Shown: positions 34,036 through 42,435 of the stretch, in pieces | Layout of the letters: every line of letters starts with the position of its first letter | Position numbering within the stretch: the stretch's first letter is position 1 | DNA from: Desulfosporosinus sp. HMP52 | Lineage (GTDB): Bacteria; Bacillota; Desulfitobacteriia; Desulfitobacteriales; Desulfitobacteriaceae | Assembly: GCF_000765145.1 (NCBI RefSeq) | Contig: NZ_JMGA01000024.1 | Coordinates: forward strand, 62,001 to 126,000 | Direction of reading: 5' to 3' | DNA: 64,000 nt | The notes under the pieces: model-generated | Databases searched by the model: none | Told to the model about the DNA's origin: nothing | Seen by the model: the letters and a program-made list of their open reading frames with translations, nothing else | Translations under genes and position numbers: made by a program

Positions 34036-35483
34036 GGTAGTACCTTAAAGGTAATGAGTACCCAGTTTAAGGCCCAACCTGCTATAAAAGCGAAGGGGAA
34101 GATAAAACCGGCAATGGCTAATGCGGTTTTGACCCCTCTCTCTTTTAACATCATCGAAAATTGAGCTATACACGGGACAAACAACGTTAGTGTCGCAGCA
34201 GCTACGACCAATTGTCTGGGAGATAATAAGCCCGCTTCTTGTAAGTCATACAATCCTGCTGCTCCAAAGTCTCGTCTAAAGAAGCCAAAGAGGAATGCCT
34301 CTGCTGCCTTGTCTGGTAGACCAATGAAGTTTACGATTGGCTGCATCCAACTGATAACCACACCAAACAAGCCGGTAAGATTTCCGAACCAAATTAAAAG
34401 ACTTGCTAAGATAAACAACGGAACAATCTCAACGAAATACCATTGCATTCTGGTATAGGTTTTAGTAAGCACATTAGAAACCTTTGGTAAGCGTAAAGGC
34501 GGGACCTCCATGTAAAAGCTTGGCTTATCCCCTGGAAGGATTTTCGTCGTAAGAAATCCGATCAATAGGAAGATGAACCCTATAAAGGCCAGCCATACAC
34601 CTAATGCCCCCGGTGCGCCTGATAATAAGGCCAAGATGACACCCAGTTGCGCCGAGCACGGGATAGCTAGGGCTAATAACAGCGTAGCTATTACTCGCTC
34701 CCTCTTTGTCTCTAGAGTACGACTCACCATCGTTGCCATCGTATCACAGCCAAACCCTAAGGTCATGGGAATAACAGCCCTGCCGTTTAAGCCAATTTTC
34801 TTAAAAACCCGATCAACTAACATCGCCAGTCTCGGCAGGTATCCACTATCTTCTATGATAGAGAACATTAGGAAAAATGTTCCGACAATCGGTAATATAA
34901 TCGCAACGGCGTAACGAATACCAAGGGTTATAATACCATAATCATTCGCTAATAAATCTTGCAGCCAGGTCCAGGGAATATATGTTTGCACAACTCCATT
35001 AACCCACGGATTGATAAACACACCGAATATGTGCTCTTCTAGAAAATCGACAACAGTTCCCGCGCCAAACTCTCCCACAAATTTATAAAGGCCATAATAG
35101 AGTACTAATAATAGAATGGGTACACCCGTTAAAGGATTCATAGTGAGTCTACTTAAATAATCAGCAATCCGATTTTCTTTGCCTTGAACCTTTGTCATCG
35201 TTTCTTCAACAATTGTATCCACCTTTTTTTGCCTAGAAAGGGAGATGATGTAGTTAAGTGGTCGGTTATACTTTTGTTTCGTGCTTTCAATAATCCGAGA
35301 GATTTTTAAGTAATTGTTGGTCTCCTTTTCTTTAACCATTGCTATGATATCTTCATCCTCTTGCAATAAAAGCAAAGCAATAGCCCGTTTAGATAGAACA
35401 TATTGATACTGGAGTCTATTGCTAATCTCACTTACTGCAGATTCAATCTGCCGATCATAAGTCACTTCAAGCTGCGTAGACAT
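34032..35483 (-). CDS. feoB: FeoB membrane (gate) subunit of a split FeoB
   Basis: 483 aa. After a cytoplasmic segment (about 1-95) it carries the FeoB permease core with two gate regions (GFGCDTMATMVSRTLETKRE ... PCSAQLGV, and FFRRDFGAAGLYDLQEAGLL ... VPCIAQFSMM). It lacks the GTPase domain, which is encoded by the preceding gene. The start ATG 35483 overlaps the GTPase gene by 17 bases. Confidence 0.93.
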   Translation of the reverse strand: MSTQLEVTYDRQIESAVSEISNRLQYQYVLSKRAIALLLLQEDEDIIAMVKEKETNNYLKISRIIESTKQKYNRPLNYIISLSRQKKVDTIVEETMTKVQGKENRIADYLSRLTMNPLTGVPILLLVLYYGLYKFVGEFGAGTVVDFLEEHIFGVFINPWVNGVVQTYIPWTWLQDLLANDYGIITLGIRYAVAIILPIVGTFFLMFSIIEDSGYLPRLAMLVDRVFKKIGLNGRAVIPMTLGFGCDTMATMVSRTLETKRERVIATLLLALAIPCSAQLGVILALLSGAPGALGVWLAFIGFIFLLIGFLTTKILPGDKPSFYMEVPPLRLPKVSNVLTKTYTRMQWYFVEIVPLFILASLLIWFGNLTGLFGVVISWMQPIVNFIGLPDKAAEAFLFGFFRRDFGAAGLYDLQEAGLLSPRQLVVAAATLTLFVPCIAQFSMMLKERGVKTALAIAGFIFPFAFIAGWALNWVLITFKVLP

Positions 35484-36063
35484 ACTCACCGATCCTTTCC
35501 TTCAATACCTCTATTCCCTTATTTAAAGCAGCGACAGTAGATAATACAGGAATCCCGAGCTCAGCTTCCAACTTCTTAAGATCAATTTTAAGTCCCAAGC
35601 TTTCTGCCTCATCCATAATGTTTAAAACCAAAATAACCGGTACATCTCCCTCAATCATTTGGAGGGTTAAGGGCAGCATTCTCTGGAGATTCTTCGCATC
35701 GACAACATGAACCACAGCCTTAGGACTCTCTCGAAGTAATAGGTCTCGGGTCACTTTCTCCTCCTCTGTAATACATAATAAGGAGTACATTCCTGGTGTA
35801 TCGATAATCTCATATTCCTTGGTGCCGATTTTTCCTTTTCCACGGGATACTTCAACCGTGGTTCCGGGATAATTAGAAACGGTAACATAGGCTCCGGTCA
35901 GAATGTTGAACAAAACACTTTTCCCGACATTTGGACTCCCGACTAAGGCAATTTTTTCTAATCCTTGAGTCGCTTGATTCACTTCACCATGACAATTTCC
36001 TGTACCTAATAGAGTCGTTGATATCTTTTTATACCAAGGTTGTTTGGTATTGCAGCATTCCAT
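35467..36063 (-). CDS. feoB: FeoB GTPase subunit of a split FeoB
   Basis: 198 aa with all five G motifs: G1 GSPNVGKS (42-49), the G2 Thr in YPGTTVEV, G3 DTPGMY, G4 NIMD and G5 STVAALNKG. The N-terminal Cys-rich stretch (MECCNTKQPW) is unusual. ATG 36063 has AGGAGTGAGG upstream; the ATG at 36099 lies inside the Fur box. GTP hydrolysis gates ferrous iron uptake in the family. The transcript should be controlled by both a Fur box and regulon promoter I. Confidence 0.93.
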   Translation of the reverse strand: MECCNTKQPWYKKISTTLLGTGNCHGEVNQATQGLEKIALVGSPNVGKSVLFNILTGAYVTVSNYPGTTVEVSRGKGKIGTKEYEIIDTPGMYSLLCITEEEKVTRDLLLRESPKAVVHVVDAKNLQRMLPLTLQMIEGDVPVILVLNIMDEAESLGLKIDLKKLEAELGIPVLSTVAALNKGIEVLKERIGEYVYAA

Positions 36064-36083
36064 TAGAACCTCACTCCTTTTTT

Positions 36084-36102
36084 TGATAATGATTATCATT
36101 TA
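36084..36102 (-). promoter_or_regulatory. Fur box at the feo promoter
   Basis: TGATAATGATTATCATTTA matches the 19-bp Fur consensus (GATAATGATAATCATTATC) at most positions and lies just downstream of the -10, where repressor binding would block transcription. Confidence 0.85.
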
Positions 36103-36112
36103 TATTAAGTTA

Positions 36113-36167
36113 ATATTACCGAACTTATATTACAGAAATGTCACAGGTTTTTAACGTTTTTGTGACA
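36113..36167 (-). promoter_or_regulatory. Regulon promoter I, upstream of feo
   Basis: Minus strand: TGTCAC, CGTTAA and TGTGAC at 11-bp steps and TAATAT (36118-36113) 21 bp after. Confidence 0.8.
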
Positions 36168-36177
36168 TAAACCCTAA

Positions 36178-36209
36178 CAAAAAAAGAGCATCCTTTTACA
36201 GATACTCTG
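36178..36209 (-). terminator. Terminator of the 36-39 kb two-component operon
   Basis: AGAGTATC and GATGCTCT arms followed on the minus strand by TTTTTTTG, about 65 bases after the kinase stop. Confidence 0.75.
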
Positions 36210-36215
36210 ATAATA

Positions 36216-36260
36216 GAGTTGTTATTTTTGTCCATGTCAATCTTAACATTTTTGGTACCT
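36216..36260 (-). repeat. Damaged copy of the regulon operator
   Basis: GTTGTTATTTTTGTCCATGT, then CAATCTTAACATTTTTGG, resembles promoter A but lacks four bases between two hexamers. It lies downstream of the kinase and is probably a duplication relic. Confidence 0.4.
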
Positions 36261-36275
36261 AGTCTTTGTTGATTA

Positions 36276-37721
36276 CTAAGCTTCTTCAGTTAATGGCAAG
36301 TACACGGTGAAAACGGCTCCATGGCCGGGTTCGCTTTTCGCTGATACTTTTCCGCCATGCATTTCAACGATTTTTTTAACAATAGAAAGTCCTAAGCCCG
36401 TTCCGGTTCCACGCCTCGATCTGGATTTATCGACCTTATAAAATCTTTCCCAAATATTTTCAATTTCTTCCCGAGGAATGCCGGGTCCTGAATTTTCCAC
36501 GGATATAAACGTACAATTGTACTCCATACCCAACTCTACACGCACTGCACCACCTACTTCCGAATGTTTAATGGCATTATCCAATAAATTGGTAAGAACC
36601 TGTTTGAGGCGATCGATGTTTCCCCATATGGTAATCGTTTGTTCTGGCACAGAGAGCGTAAGATTAATTTCTTTAGAATTTGCCATATTTCTTAAACGCT
36701 CAACGGTGATTTGAGCGAGTTTATTCATAACCACATATTCCATTTCATCAAAGGTTTTGGCAGCTTCCATTCCCTTTAAGTCGAGTAAATCATCCACCAG
36801 GCGCCTGAGACGCTCGGATTCGTCAATAATGTTGCTTAGATAGAGTTTCTCCTGTTCCTTCGACTTGACTAGCCCGTCTAACACTGCCTCGGAAAAGCCT
36901 TGGATCACCGTTAAGGGAGTGCGTAATTCATGTGAGACATCGGAAAGTAATTCCTGCCTTAGGTGATCAAGTCTTTCGATAGCCTCGATTTTCTCTTCAA
37001 GCTCTGTAGACATACGATTGAATGACCTGGCGAGCCGCCCAACTTCATCTTCAGAAGTAACCGGAATTTGCCTACCAAATTCGCCTTCGGTAATTTGGCG
37101 CGCTGTTTCTTCCATTCTAGCAAGAGGACGAATCATCTTTCGAGATACAAATATACTTAATATAGTAGCTAAAACAATCCCTATCAAAGCTCCTATTAGT
37201 GTAATTCCCAAAATACTATTAACATGTTGCTTCATGGCATCAATTGGACTAAAGATTACTACCAAACCAATAACCCTGGTATCTTTTTTTAAAGGAACTG
37301 CTACAAGAAACTGCTCTTCATGGACCCCATCAATCTTTCCCGCAAACACAACATTTTTACCAGCGAGAATTTGCTCTTTAAATCCTGGCTCTAAAAGCAA
37401 TTTTCTAGGTGATTGATCTTGAGATGTTTGACCGTACAAAGTGTTTCCATCGATATCCATAATGGCAGTTTTTGCACTTAAAACTTTAGTCAAAATATCT
37501 AATCTATCATTAATTACCGATTTCTGAGTGATTTCATATTTGTTAAACATTATTACGATTTCTTCTGCCTCATTTATAAAAAAACGTGCTTGTTGATTAT
37601 AAACCATGGAAGTAATCTGCTTGGCCTGTATTCCAACGGAAAACAGATAAACAGCAAGGACGATTAGTACAATTGCTAACCAAAGCTTACTTACTAAGCT
37701 ATTTCTTAATGACCACTTAAT
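36276..37721 (-). CDS. Sensor histidine kinase, candidate master sensor of the regulon
   Basis: About 481 aa: transmembrane helix 1 (LWLAIVLIVLAVYLFSVG), an extracytoplasmic domain of about 125 residues, helix 2 (LGITLIGALIGIVLATILSI), HAMP, HisKA with His264 in SHELRTPL and an ATPase domain (NLL.DNAIKHS, GTGLGLSIVK). The first ATG (37607) would remove helix 1, while the frame is open upstream to ATT 37721, which gives MKWSLRNSLVSKLW-like start overlapping the regulator stop. I infer an ATT start. It is the third gene of an operon with the exported protein 38413-38718 and the regulator. Confidence 0.85.
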   Translation of the reverse strand: MKWSLRNSLVSKLWLAIVLIVLAVYLFSVGIQAKQITSMVYNQQARFFINEAEEIVIMFNKYEITQKSVINDRLDILTKVLSAKTAIMDIDGNTLYGQTSQDQSPRKLLLEPGFKEQILAGKNVVFAGKIDGVHEEQFLVAVPLKKDTRVIGLVVIFSPIDAMKQHVNSILGITLIGALIGIVLATILSIFVSRKMIRPLARMEETARQITEGEFGRQIPVTSEDEVGRLARSFNRMSTELEEKIEAIERLDHLRQELLSDVSHELRTPLTVIQGFSEAVLDGLVKSKEQEKLYLSNIIDESERLRRLVDDLLDLKGMEAAKTFDEMEYVVMNKLAQITVERLRNMANSKEINLTLSVPEQTITIWGNIDRLKQVLTNLLDNAIKHSEVGGAVRVELGMEYNCTFISVENSGPGIPREEIENIWERFYKVDKSRSRRGTGTGLGLSIVKKIVEMHGGKVSAKSEPGHGAVFTVYLPLTEEA

Positions 37722-38395
37722 TCGAATTTGTAACCCACCCCTCTAACGGTCTGAATAAAGTCACTGTGACCCACTTGGCTTTCGAGCTTAGATCTTAAAC
37801 GATTGATGTGGGTATCAACAGTACGGGAATCCCCGCAGTAATCGTATCCCCAGACCATGTTGAGTAACTGATCTCGACTATAGATTTGCCCCGGCCTTTT
37901 TGCTAGGCAATGCAACAGCTCAAATTCTTTAGACGTTAAGCTTATGTTTATTCCATCTACTTCGACTTCACGAGTAATCTGATTGACTTTAAGACCAGGG
38001 TAAGCAAGGATATGTTCCTTACTTTCTTCCCCTTCCAGCCTTCTTAAAACTGCCTTGACTCGGGCACTGAGTTCACGTGGGCTAAACGGTTTTACGACGT
38101 AATCATCAGCCCCTAAATCAAACCCTAACACTCGATCATTTTCTTCTCCCTTGGCTGTTAGCATGATAATAGGAATCTTGGTTTCCTTTCTTAATATCTT
38201 GCAGACCGTCCAGCCATCTAATCCAGGCATCATCAGATCGAGGATGACGATATCCGGATTATCGTTCCGAACCATCTCCAACGCTTTGTTTCCATCCTCT
38301 GCCTGGCAGACATCAAAACCTTCTGCTTCAAGGTAGAGGCACACAATTTCCCTAATTCGGTCGTCATCGTCAGCTATTAAAACCTTATTGTTCAA
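37706..38395 (-). CDS. OmpR-family response regulator, candidate master regulator of the 11-promoter regulon
   Basis: 229 aa from TTG 38395 after AGGAGG. The receiver (DDDD at 10-13, Asp53 in ILDLMMPG, TAK, KPFSPREL) and winged helix (QTVRGVGYKFELSGH) are complete. It sits 17 bases after a small exported-protein gene whose promoter J has the regulon operator. Autoregulation through that promoter makes it the best candidate to bind the TGTNAN repeats. The direct-repeat, 11-bp geometry fits OmpR/PhoB-type regulators such as WalR. Confidence 0.9.
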   Translation of the reverse strand: MNNKVLIADDDDRIREIVCLYLEAEGFDVCQAEDGNKALEMVRNDNPDIVILDLMMPGLDGWTVCKILRKETKIPIIMLTAKGEENDRVLGFDLGADDYVVKPFSPRELSARVKAVLRRLEGEESKEHILAYPGLKVNQITREVEVDGINISLTSKEFELLHCLAKRPGQIYSRDQLLNMVWGYDYCGDSRTVDTHINRLRSKLESQVGHSDFIQTVRGVGYKFELSGH

Positions 38396-38412
38396 TGTTG
38401 CTCCTCCTAAAG

Positions 38413-38718
38413 TTATTGACAACACCAATTCCTAATTACATTACTCAAGCTATTATCTTGAGGACTACTATACCAATAGTAGTCAGGCTGATAGTTTGGA
38501 TTTCTTGGACTGTACAATGATCCGCTGATATCAGGCTTAGCTGATGTAGCATCAGGTATACTTTTATTTGGAATAGCTGTAGAAGATGGAATAGGTTGGG
38601 CTTGTATTGGACTAGCATTTAGTTGCCAAGGCCGGGGCTCTGCAAATGCTTTTGTTAGAAAAAGACCTGCTACAGTTAATGTGATAATAATAAATATCAT
38701 TAATGCCTTCTTCCTCAT
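38413..38718 (-). CDS. Exported YYWYSSP-motif protein heading the two-component operon
   Basis: 101 aa with a signal or anchor helix (ALMIFIIITLTVAGLFLTKA), a Pro/Ser-rich linker and the family motif NPNYQPDYYWYSSPQ, ending in a Cys pair (NWCCQ). It is a paralogue of 24609-24887, and a third copy is ruined at 32640. Its stop is 17 bases before the regulator start, so promoter J controls all three genes. A role as extracellular partner of the kinase is possible but unproven. Confidence 0.78.
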   Translation of the reverse strand: MRKKALMIFIIITLTVAGLFLTKAFAEPRPWQLNASPIQAQPIPSSTAIPNKSIPDATSAKPDISGSLYSPRNPNYQPDYYWYSSPQDNSLSNVIRNWCCQ

Positions 38719-38751
38719 TGTAGTCCCCCCATTATCTCAATCAATAACTAT

Positions 38752-38806
38752 ATTATATCTTAAGAGGATTACATTAAGTTAACGGATTTTTAACATTTTT
38801 GTTAAA
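38752..38806 (-). promoter_or_regulatory. Regulon promoter J, driving the two-component operon
   Basis: Minus strand: TTTAAC, TGTTAA and CGTTAA at 11-bp steps and a consensus -10 TATAAT (38757-38752) 21 bp after. Confidence 0.82.
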
Positions 38807-38895
38807 CTTCACTCTTCGAATAGAACCAGAACTAATTGATAACCTCCTACATTGGTGCTGGAGATTCAATTTGTCTTTCTATTAATTCCACTTCA

Positions 38896-40071
38896 TCAGG
38901 GGGAGTTTACAAGCCCCTCGTTATGGAACACATGTTTTTTAAATGAAGGCAATGGCAACAGTATCTCTACCCGAACCCCTCGATCACTCCTATTAGTAAT
39001 AGAAATCCTTCCTCCGTGTTGATAAAGGATACGGTGCACAACAGATAGGCCTAATCCTGTCCCTTTCTCTTTCATCGTAAAAAAAGGATCATAGATATAA
39101 GGCAGGGCGTCTGGCGAAATCCCAGGCCCCTCGTCACTGACGGCGAAACCTATAAACCCATCATGATGAACTTCCTCTAAAAGAATCACTCTGCCTTCCC
39201 CCTGGGCATCGATAGCATTAATTAGAATATTTATAATAACTTGCTTAACCTGGTCCGAGTCCACTTCAACCTCTTGATCTTCACATGGATTTCTCACCTG
39301 TTTTAATTCCATACGGCTTTGCCTGAGGGCAGGTTGAATCAAGGCGACTCCTTCATCCAAGAGTTTTCCCAAGTCAATCCTTTCGCGTACCGATTCTTTT
39401 GGCCGAGCAAAGCTCAAGAACTCACTCACTAAGCGATTCAACCGTTCACACTCTTCTAGCAGTACCCTACAGTATTCTGTAACGACTCCATCGTCGCATT
39501 TTTCCTGGGTCAGCATTTGGATGCTTACTTTCATAATCCCCAAGGGATTGCGTATTTCATGAGCCAAACCAGCACTCATATGACCTAGTGCCGTTAATCG
39601 TTCCGTTTGCCGAATCTCACTCTCTAATCGTTCGCGTTCCTGACCCTCACGCTTTAACTTTACAACTAATTCTTTTTGAACCGTTAAGGCCATTTGGTAT
39701 TTGCGTTTGGCTTTTCGCTCTTCTTCAGTCAAGAAGCCAGTTAACCAACCGATAACATTAATCAGGCCAACTTCCACCCACTGCGTATACATGGCCGATG
39801 GCGTCATCCCCGGGAAGTCTATCATGAAGGGCAGAATAAGGATCGTTATAATCAAACCGGATACGATCCCTCCAACAGGTCCAAAACGCATAGCTGCATA
39901 AATCACGGGAAGGTAATACCCAAATTGTAATAGGATATGAAAATTCATTTCGTAATGGTAATTCGTGTAGTGAATAGCAGTTAAAAATACCACGACAAGC
40001 CCTATTGAAATAAGATCAAAGTGGATTCGGGCACGACTTTTAGTAGTTTGTTCATGATCGAAATTCTGCAA
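38896..40071 (-). CDS. NtrB-like membrane sensor kinase, partner of the sigma-54 activator
   Basis: 391 aa from TTG 40071 (AGGGGTGG upstream), matching the start of its paralogue at 9223-10344. Four membrane helices occupy residues 18-112 with short loops, so the signal is probably sensed in or near the membrane. His171 (LAHEIRNPLG) and the ATPase motifs (ILINAIDAQ, GTGLGLSVVH) follow. It is about 48 bases downstream of the NtrC-type gene. The target operon suggests a metal or redox signal (inference). Confidence 0.92.
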   Translation of the reverse strand: MQNFDHEQTTKSRARIHFDLISIGLVVVFLTAIHYTNYHYEMNFHILLQFGYYLPVIYAAMRFGPVGGIVSGLIITILILPFMIDFPGMTPSAMYTQWVEVGLINVIGWLTGFLTEEERKAKRKYQMALTVQKELVVKLKREGQERERLESEIRQTERLTALGHMSAGLAHEIRNPLGIMKVSIQMLTQEKCDDGVVTEYCRVLLEECERLNRLVSEFLSFARPKESVRERIDLGKLLDEGVALIQPALRQSRMELKQVRNPCEDQEVEVDSDQVKQVIINILINAIDAQGEGRVILLEEVHHDGFIGFAVSDEGPGISPDALPYIYDPFFTMKEKGTGLGLSVVHRILYQHGGRISITNRSDRGVRVEILLPLPSFKKHVFHNEGLVNSP

Positions 40072-40118
40072 AAGAAAACCACCACCTCTATGCTTATTCA
40101 GAAAAAACTCTTGATAAC

Positions 40119-41477
40119 TCAAATCCCCCAATGGGGATCTATTCCGTATTTCTCTAAACGGTATAAAAAGGCATGTCTGGACAGCCCCAAACGTTTTGCC
40201 GCCTGACTTTGGTTCCCACCCGTTTGTTCCATGGCCTGATGAAGGAAGGATTTCTCGATTTTTTCTAGGGAAACCCCTTCTGAAGGTAGTACAAATGGAC
40301 AGGGGCCCTTCTCCTTTGTTGAGGAAGTCTTAATGACGGCCAATCCATCTGCCCCGATCACTGTTCCCGAGGAAATTATCACCATACGTTCAATGACATT
40401 TTCCAGTTCACGCACGTTTCCCGGCCAGCTATAGGCCATGAGTTGATTAAGAACTCCAGGACCAAGCTTCTTGCTATGCCCATAGTTTCTAAGTTTCTTT
40501 AAGAAATGTTCTGCAAGGTAGGGAATATCCTCCTGACGTTCCCTTAAAGGAGGAATCGAAATTGGAAAGACACTAAGACGATAATAAAGATCCTCCCGAA
40601 AACATCCTTCCTGAGTCTCTTTAATTAAATCCCGATTCGTCGCCGCAATAATCCGTACATCGACTTTGATGGTTTTCTCTCCCCCGACTCGTTCAAAGGT
40701 TCGCTCTTGAAGTACCCGCAACAGTTTGGCTTGGACGTTTAAGGACAATTCGCCGATCTCATCGAGAAAGAGAGTGCCCCCTTCGGCTAATTCGAAACGA
40801 CCCGTCTTTCGAGCATGGGCACCTGTAAACGCCCCTTTTTCATGTCCAAACAATTCGCTCTCCAGTAGGGTCTCCGTCAACGCGGCACAATTAACCCGGA
40901 TAAAAGGTCTTTCGACACGCGGACTTAAGGTATGTATCGCATTAGCTACTAATTCCTTTCCCGTACCAGATTCTCCTTGAATAAGTACTGTTGCTGGAGT
41001 GAGGGCGACTCGCTCCACTAAATGCTTAACCTTTTGCATTGCTTCACTGTTCCCAACCAGTTGCCAGCTGTTACTTTGGACCTCCCCTTTAAGATAATCC
41101 ACTTGCTCACGTAGTCTTTCTACCTCAAAGGCTTTAGAGATAGTGATAAGCAATTCTTCAATATCGAAGGGTTTCATCAAATAGTCATGAGCCCCAGCCT
41201 TCATGGCCTCTATCGCCGAAGCTGTGCTCCCGTGCGCGGTCATCATAACAATCATTAAATCCGGATAATGCTCTTTAAGCTTTCTTAGCACACTTAACCC
41301 ATCTAGTTTTGGCATCTTTAAATCCACAAGGACAAGATCTGGGCGTTCCGCCAAGGCTTGATCTAAGGCGAGTTGCCCGTCCTCCGCTGTCTCCACATCA
41401 TAGCCGGCTTTACTTAATGTCCGTTCCAAAACCCAGCGCATATTCGCTTCATCATCCGCGATTAGTATCCTTCGCAT
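40119..41477 (-). CDS. NtrC-type sigma-54-dependent response regulator
   Basis: 453 aa from ATG 41477, six bases after GGAGG. Receiver with Asp52 (VDLKMP), AAA+ domain with Walker A GESGTGKE, the sigma-54 contact loop GAFTGA, the Walker B region GGTLFLDEIG and a Fis-type helix-turn-helix (GNQSQAAKRLGLSRHAFLYR). Two palindromes lie in the 250-bp divergent region, followed by a perfect -24/-12 promoter for the plus-strand operon at 41783. The regulator therefore very probably activates that operon. Confidence 0.95.
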   Translation of the reverse strand: MRRILIADDEANMRWVLERTLSKAGYDVETAEDGQLALDQALAERPDLVLVDLKMPKLDGLSVLRKLKEHYPDLMIVMMTAHGSTASAIEAMKAGAHDYLMKPFDIEELLITISKAFEVERLREQVDYLKGEVQSNSWQLVGNSEAMQKVKHLVERVALTPATVLIQGESGTGKELVANAIHTLSPRVERPFIRVNCAALTETLLESELFGHEKGAFTGAHARKTGRFELAEGGTLFLDEIGELSLNVQAKLLRVLQERTFERVGGEKTIKVDVRIIAATNRDLIKETQEGCFREDLYYRLSVFPISIPPLRERQEDIPYLAEHFLKKLRNYGHSKKLGPGVLNQLMAYSWPGNVRELENVIERMVIISSGTVIGADGLAVIKTSSTKEKGPCPFVLPSEGVSLEKIEKSFLHQAMEQTGGNQSQAAKRLGLSRHAFLYRLEKYGIDPHWGI

Positions 41478-41492
41478 ATCCATCCTCCTCAA

Positions 41493-41534
41493 AGTGTGGG
41501 ATTTCCTACAACATAGTGTGGGAAATCCCACACT
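41493..41534. promoter_or_regulatory. Tandem palindromic enhancer sites for the NtrC-type regulator
   Basis: AGTGTGGGA-AA-TCCCACACT at 41515-41534 is a perfect palindrome. An imperfect copy (AGTGTGGGA-TT-TCCTACAAC) sits 22 bp away at 41493-41512. Two sites two helical turns apart, about 200 bp upstream of a sigma-54 promoter, are typical upstream activating sequences. They also overlap the regulator's own leader. Confidence 0.75.
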
Positions 41535-41730
41535 TTTACTAATCTAAAACTAATATTCTTTCATTTTATAAAGGAAGCCTTTAAATTTTCTGATCAAAAA
41601 TCCTTTATATTTAAATTTTTTCTCGAACGGATTAAGACCGATCTAAACTGGATTAATCCCTATGTACAGTATGCAAGGAGCTTCATTAAAAATTTATAGT
41701 TCTAACTTCGCGCACCTCTTTCCTCTAAAA

Positions 41731-41746
41731 TGGCATGGCTTTTGCA
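41731..41746 (+). promoter_or_regulatory. Sigma-54 promoter of the FixH/polyferredoxin/ABC operon
   Basis: TGGCATGGCTTTTGCA matches TGGCACG-N4-TTGCW with GG at -24 and GC at -12 correctly spaced. The first gene begins at 41783. Confidence 0.88.
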
Positions 41747-41782
41747 TATATCCTAATCGAAATAAAATTTAGGAGTGTGTTC

Positions 41783-42433
41783 ATGAAAAAGAAATTATTA
41801 TCCCTGATAGTCCTAACTCTAGTGTCCTTTATGATATTTGCCCTTCCAACAATGGCAGATACTAAACCGGCCGCACCCGATACTCATTCCGAGGCTGACA
41901 TGAAAGACATGTCAGACCAGGAAATGTCCGGCCATTCAGAAGCTGAAGGTCAAACCGAAGTAATCGTTGCTAAGGAAGGCAAATTCCAAGTAAGTGTACA
42001 GTCTGAACCTGAGAAACCGGCGCCAAAAAAGCCAGTAAACATCATGATTACTGTGAAAAATGAAGCTACAGGAGAACCTGTTCTCGATGCCTCCATAAAT
42101 GTTGAAATGATGCTCATGGAGGCCGGTGAGCACGGCAACATGGCCGGCATGGACAGTTCCTCCGCAACAACCCTTCAAGGACAAGCTAAACTCGACAACA
42201 TGGAACCGGGAATGTACTCAGTCACCCTCACCCCAACCAAGAAGGGGGATTGGACCCAGGACATCTTTATCAGTTCCCCGACTCTCGGAGAAACCACCGT
42301 CTCTGTACCACTTACCGTAACCAAGACTGGCCCGAACTGGATTCTCATCGGGAGTGTTGGCGGAGTCGTCGTATTGGCCGGCATATTTGCCCAAATTCTA
42401 AAACGTAAGCAAAATTCTTCAAAGGAGGTTTAA
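41783..42433 (+). CDS. Membrane-anchored FixH/YtkA-like protein with Met/His-rich segment
   Basis: 216 aa from ATG 41783 after AGGAG. A signal peptide (LSLIVLTLVSFMIFALPTMA), a Met/His/Asp-rich stretch (SEADMKDMSDQEMSGHSEAE) that could bind copper or other soft metal, an Ig-like YtkA/FixH domain (about 65-180: VNIMITVKNEATGEPVLDAS, MEPGMYSVTLTPTKKGDW) and a C-terminal membrane helix (WILIGSVGGVVVLAGIFAQI). It is the first gene of the sigma-54 operon. A role as extracytoplasmic metal-binding component is inferred. Confidence 0.8.
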   Translation: MKKKLLSLIVLTLVSFMIFALPTMADTKPAAPDTHSEADMKDMSDQEMSGHSEAEGQTEVIVAKEGKFQVSVQSEPEKPAPKKPVNIMITVKNEATGEPVLDASINVEMMLMEAGEHGNMAGMDSSSATTLQGQAKLDNMEPGMYSVTLTPTKKGDWTQDIFISSPTLGETTVSVPLTVTKTGPNWILIGSVGGVVVLAGIFAQILKRKQNSSKEV

Positions 42434-42435
42434 TA

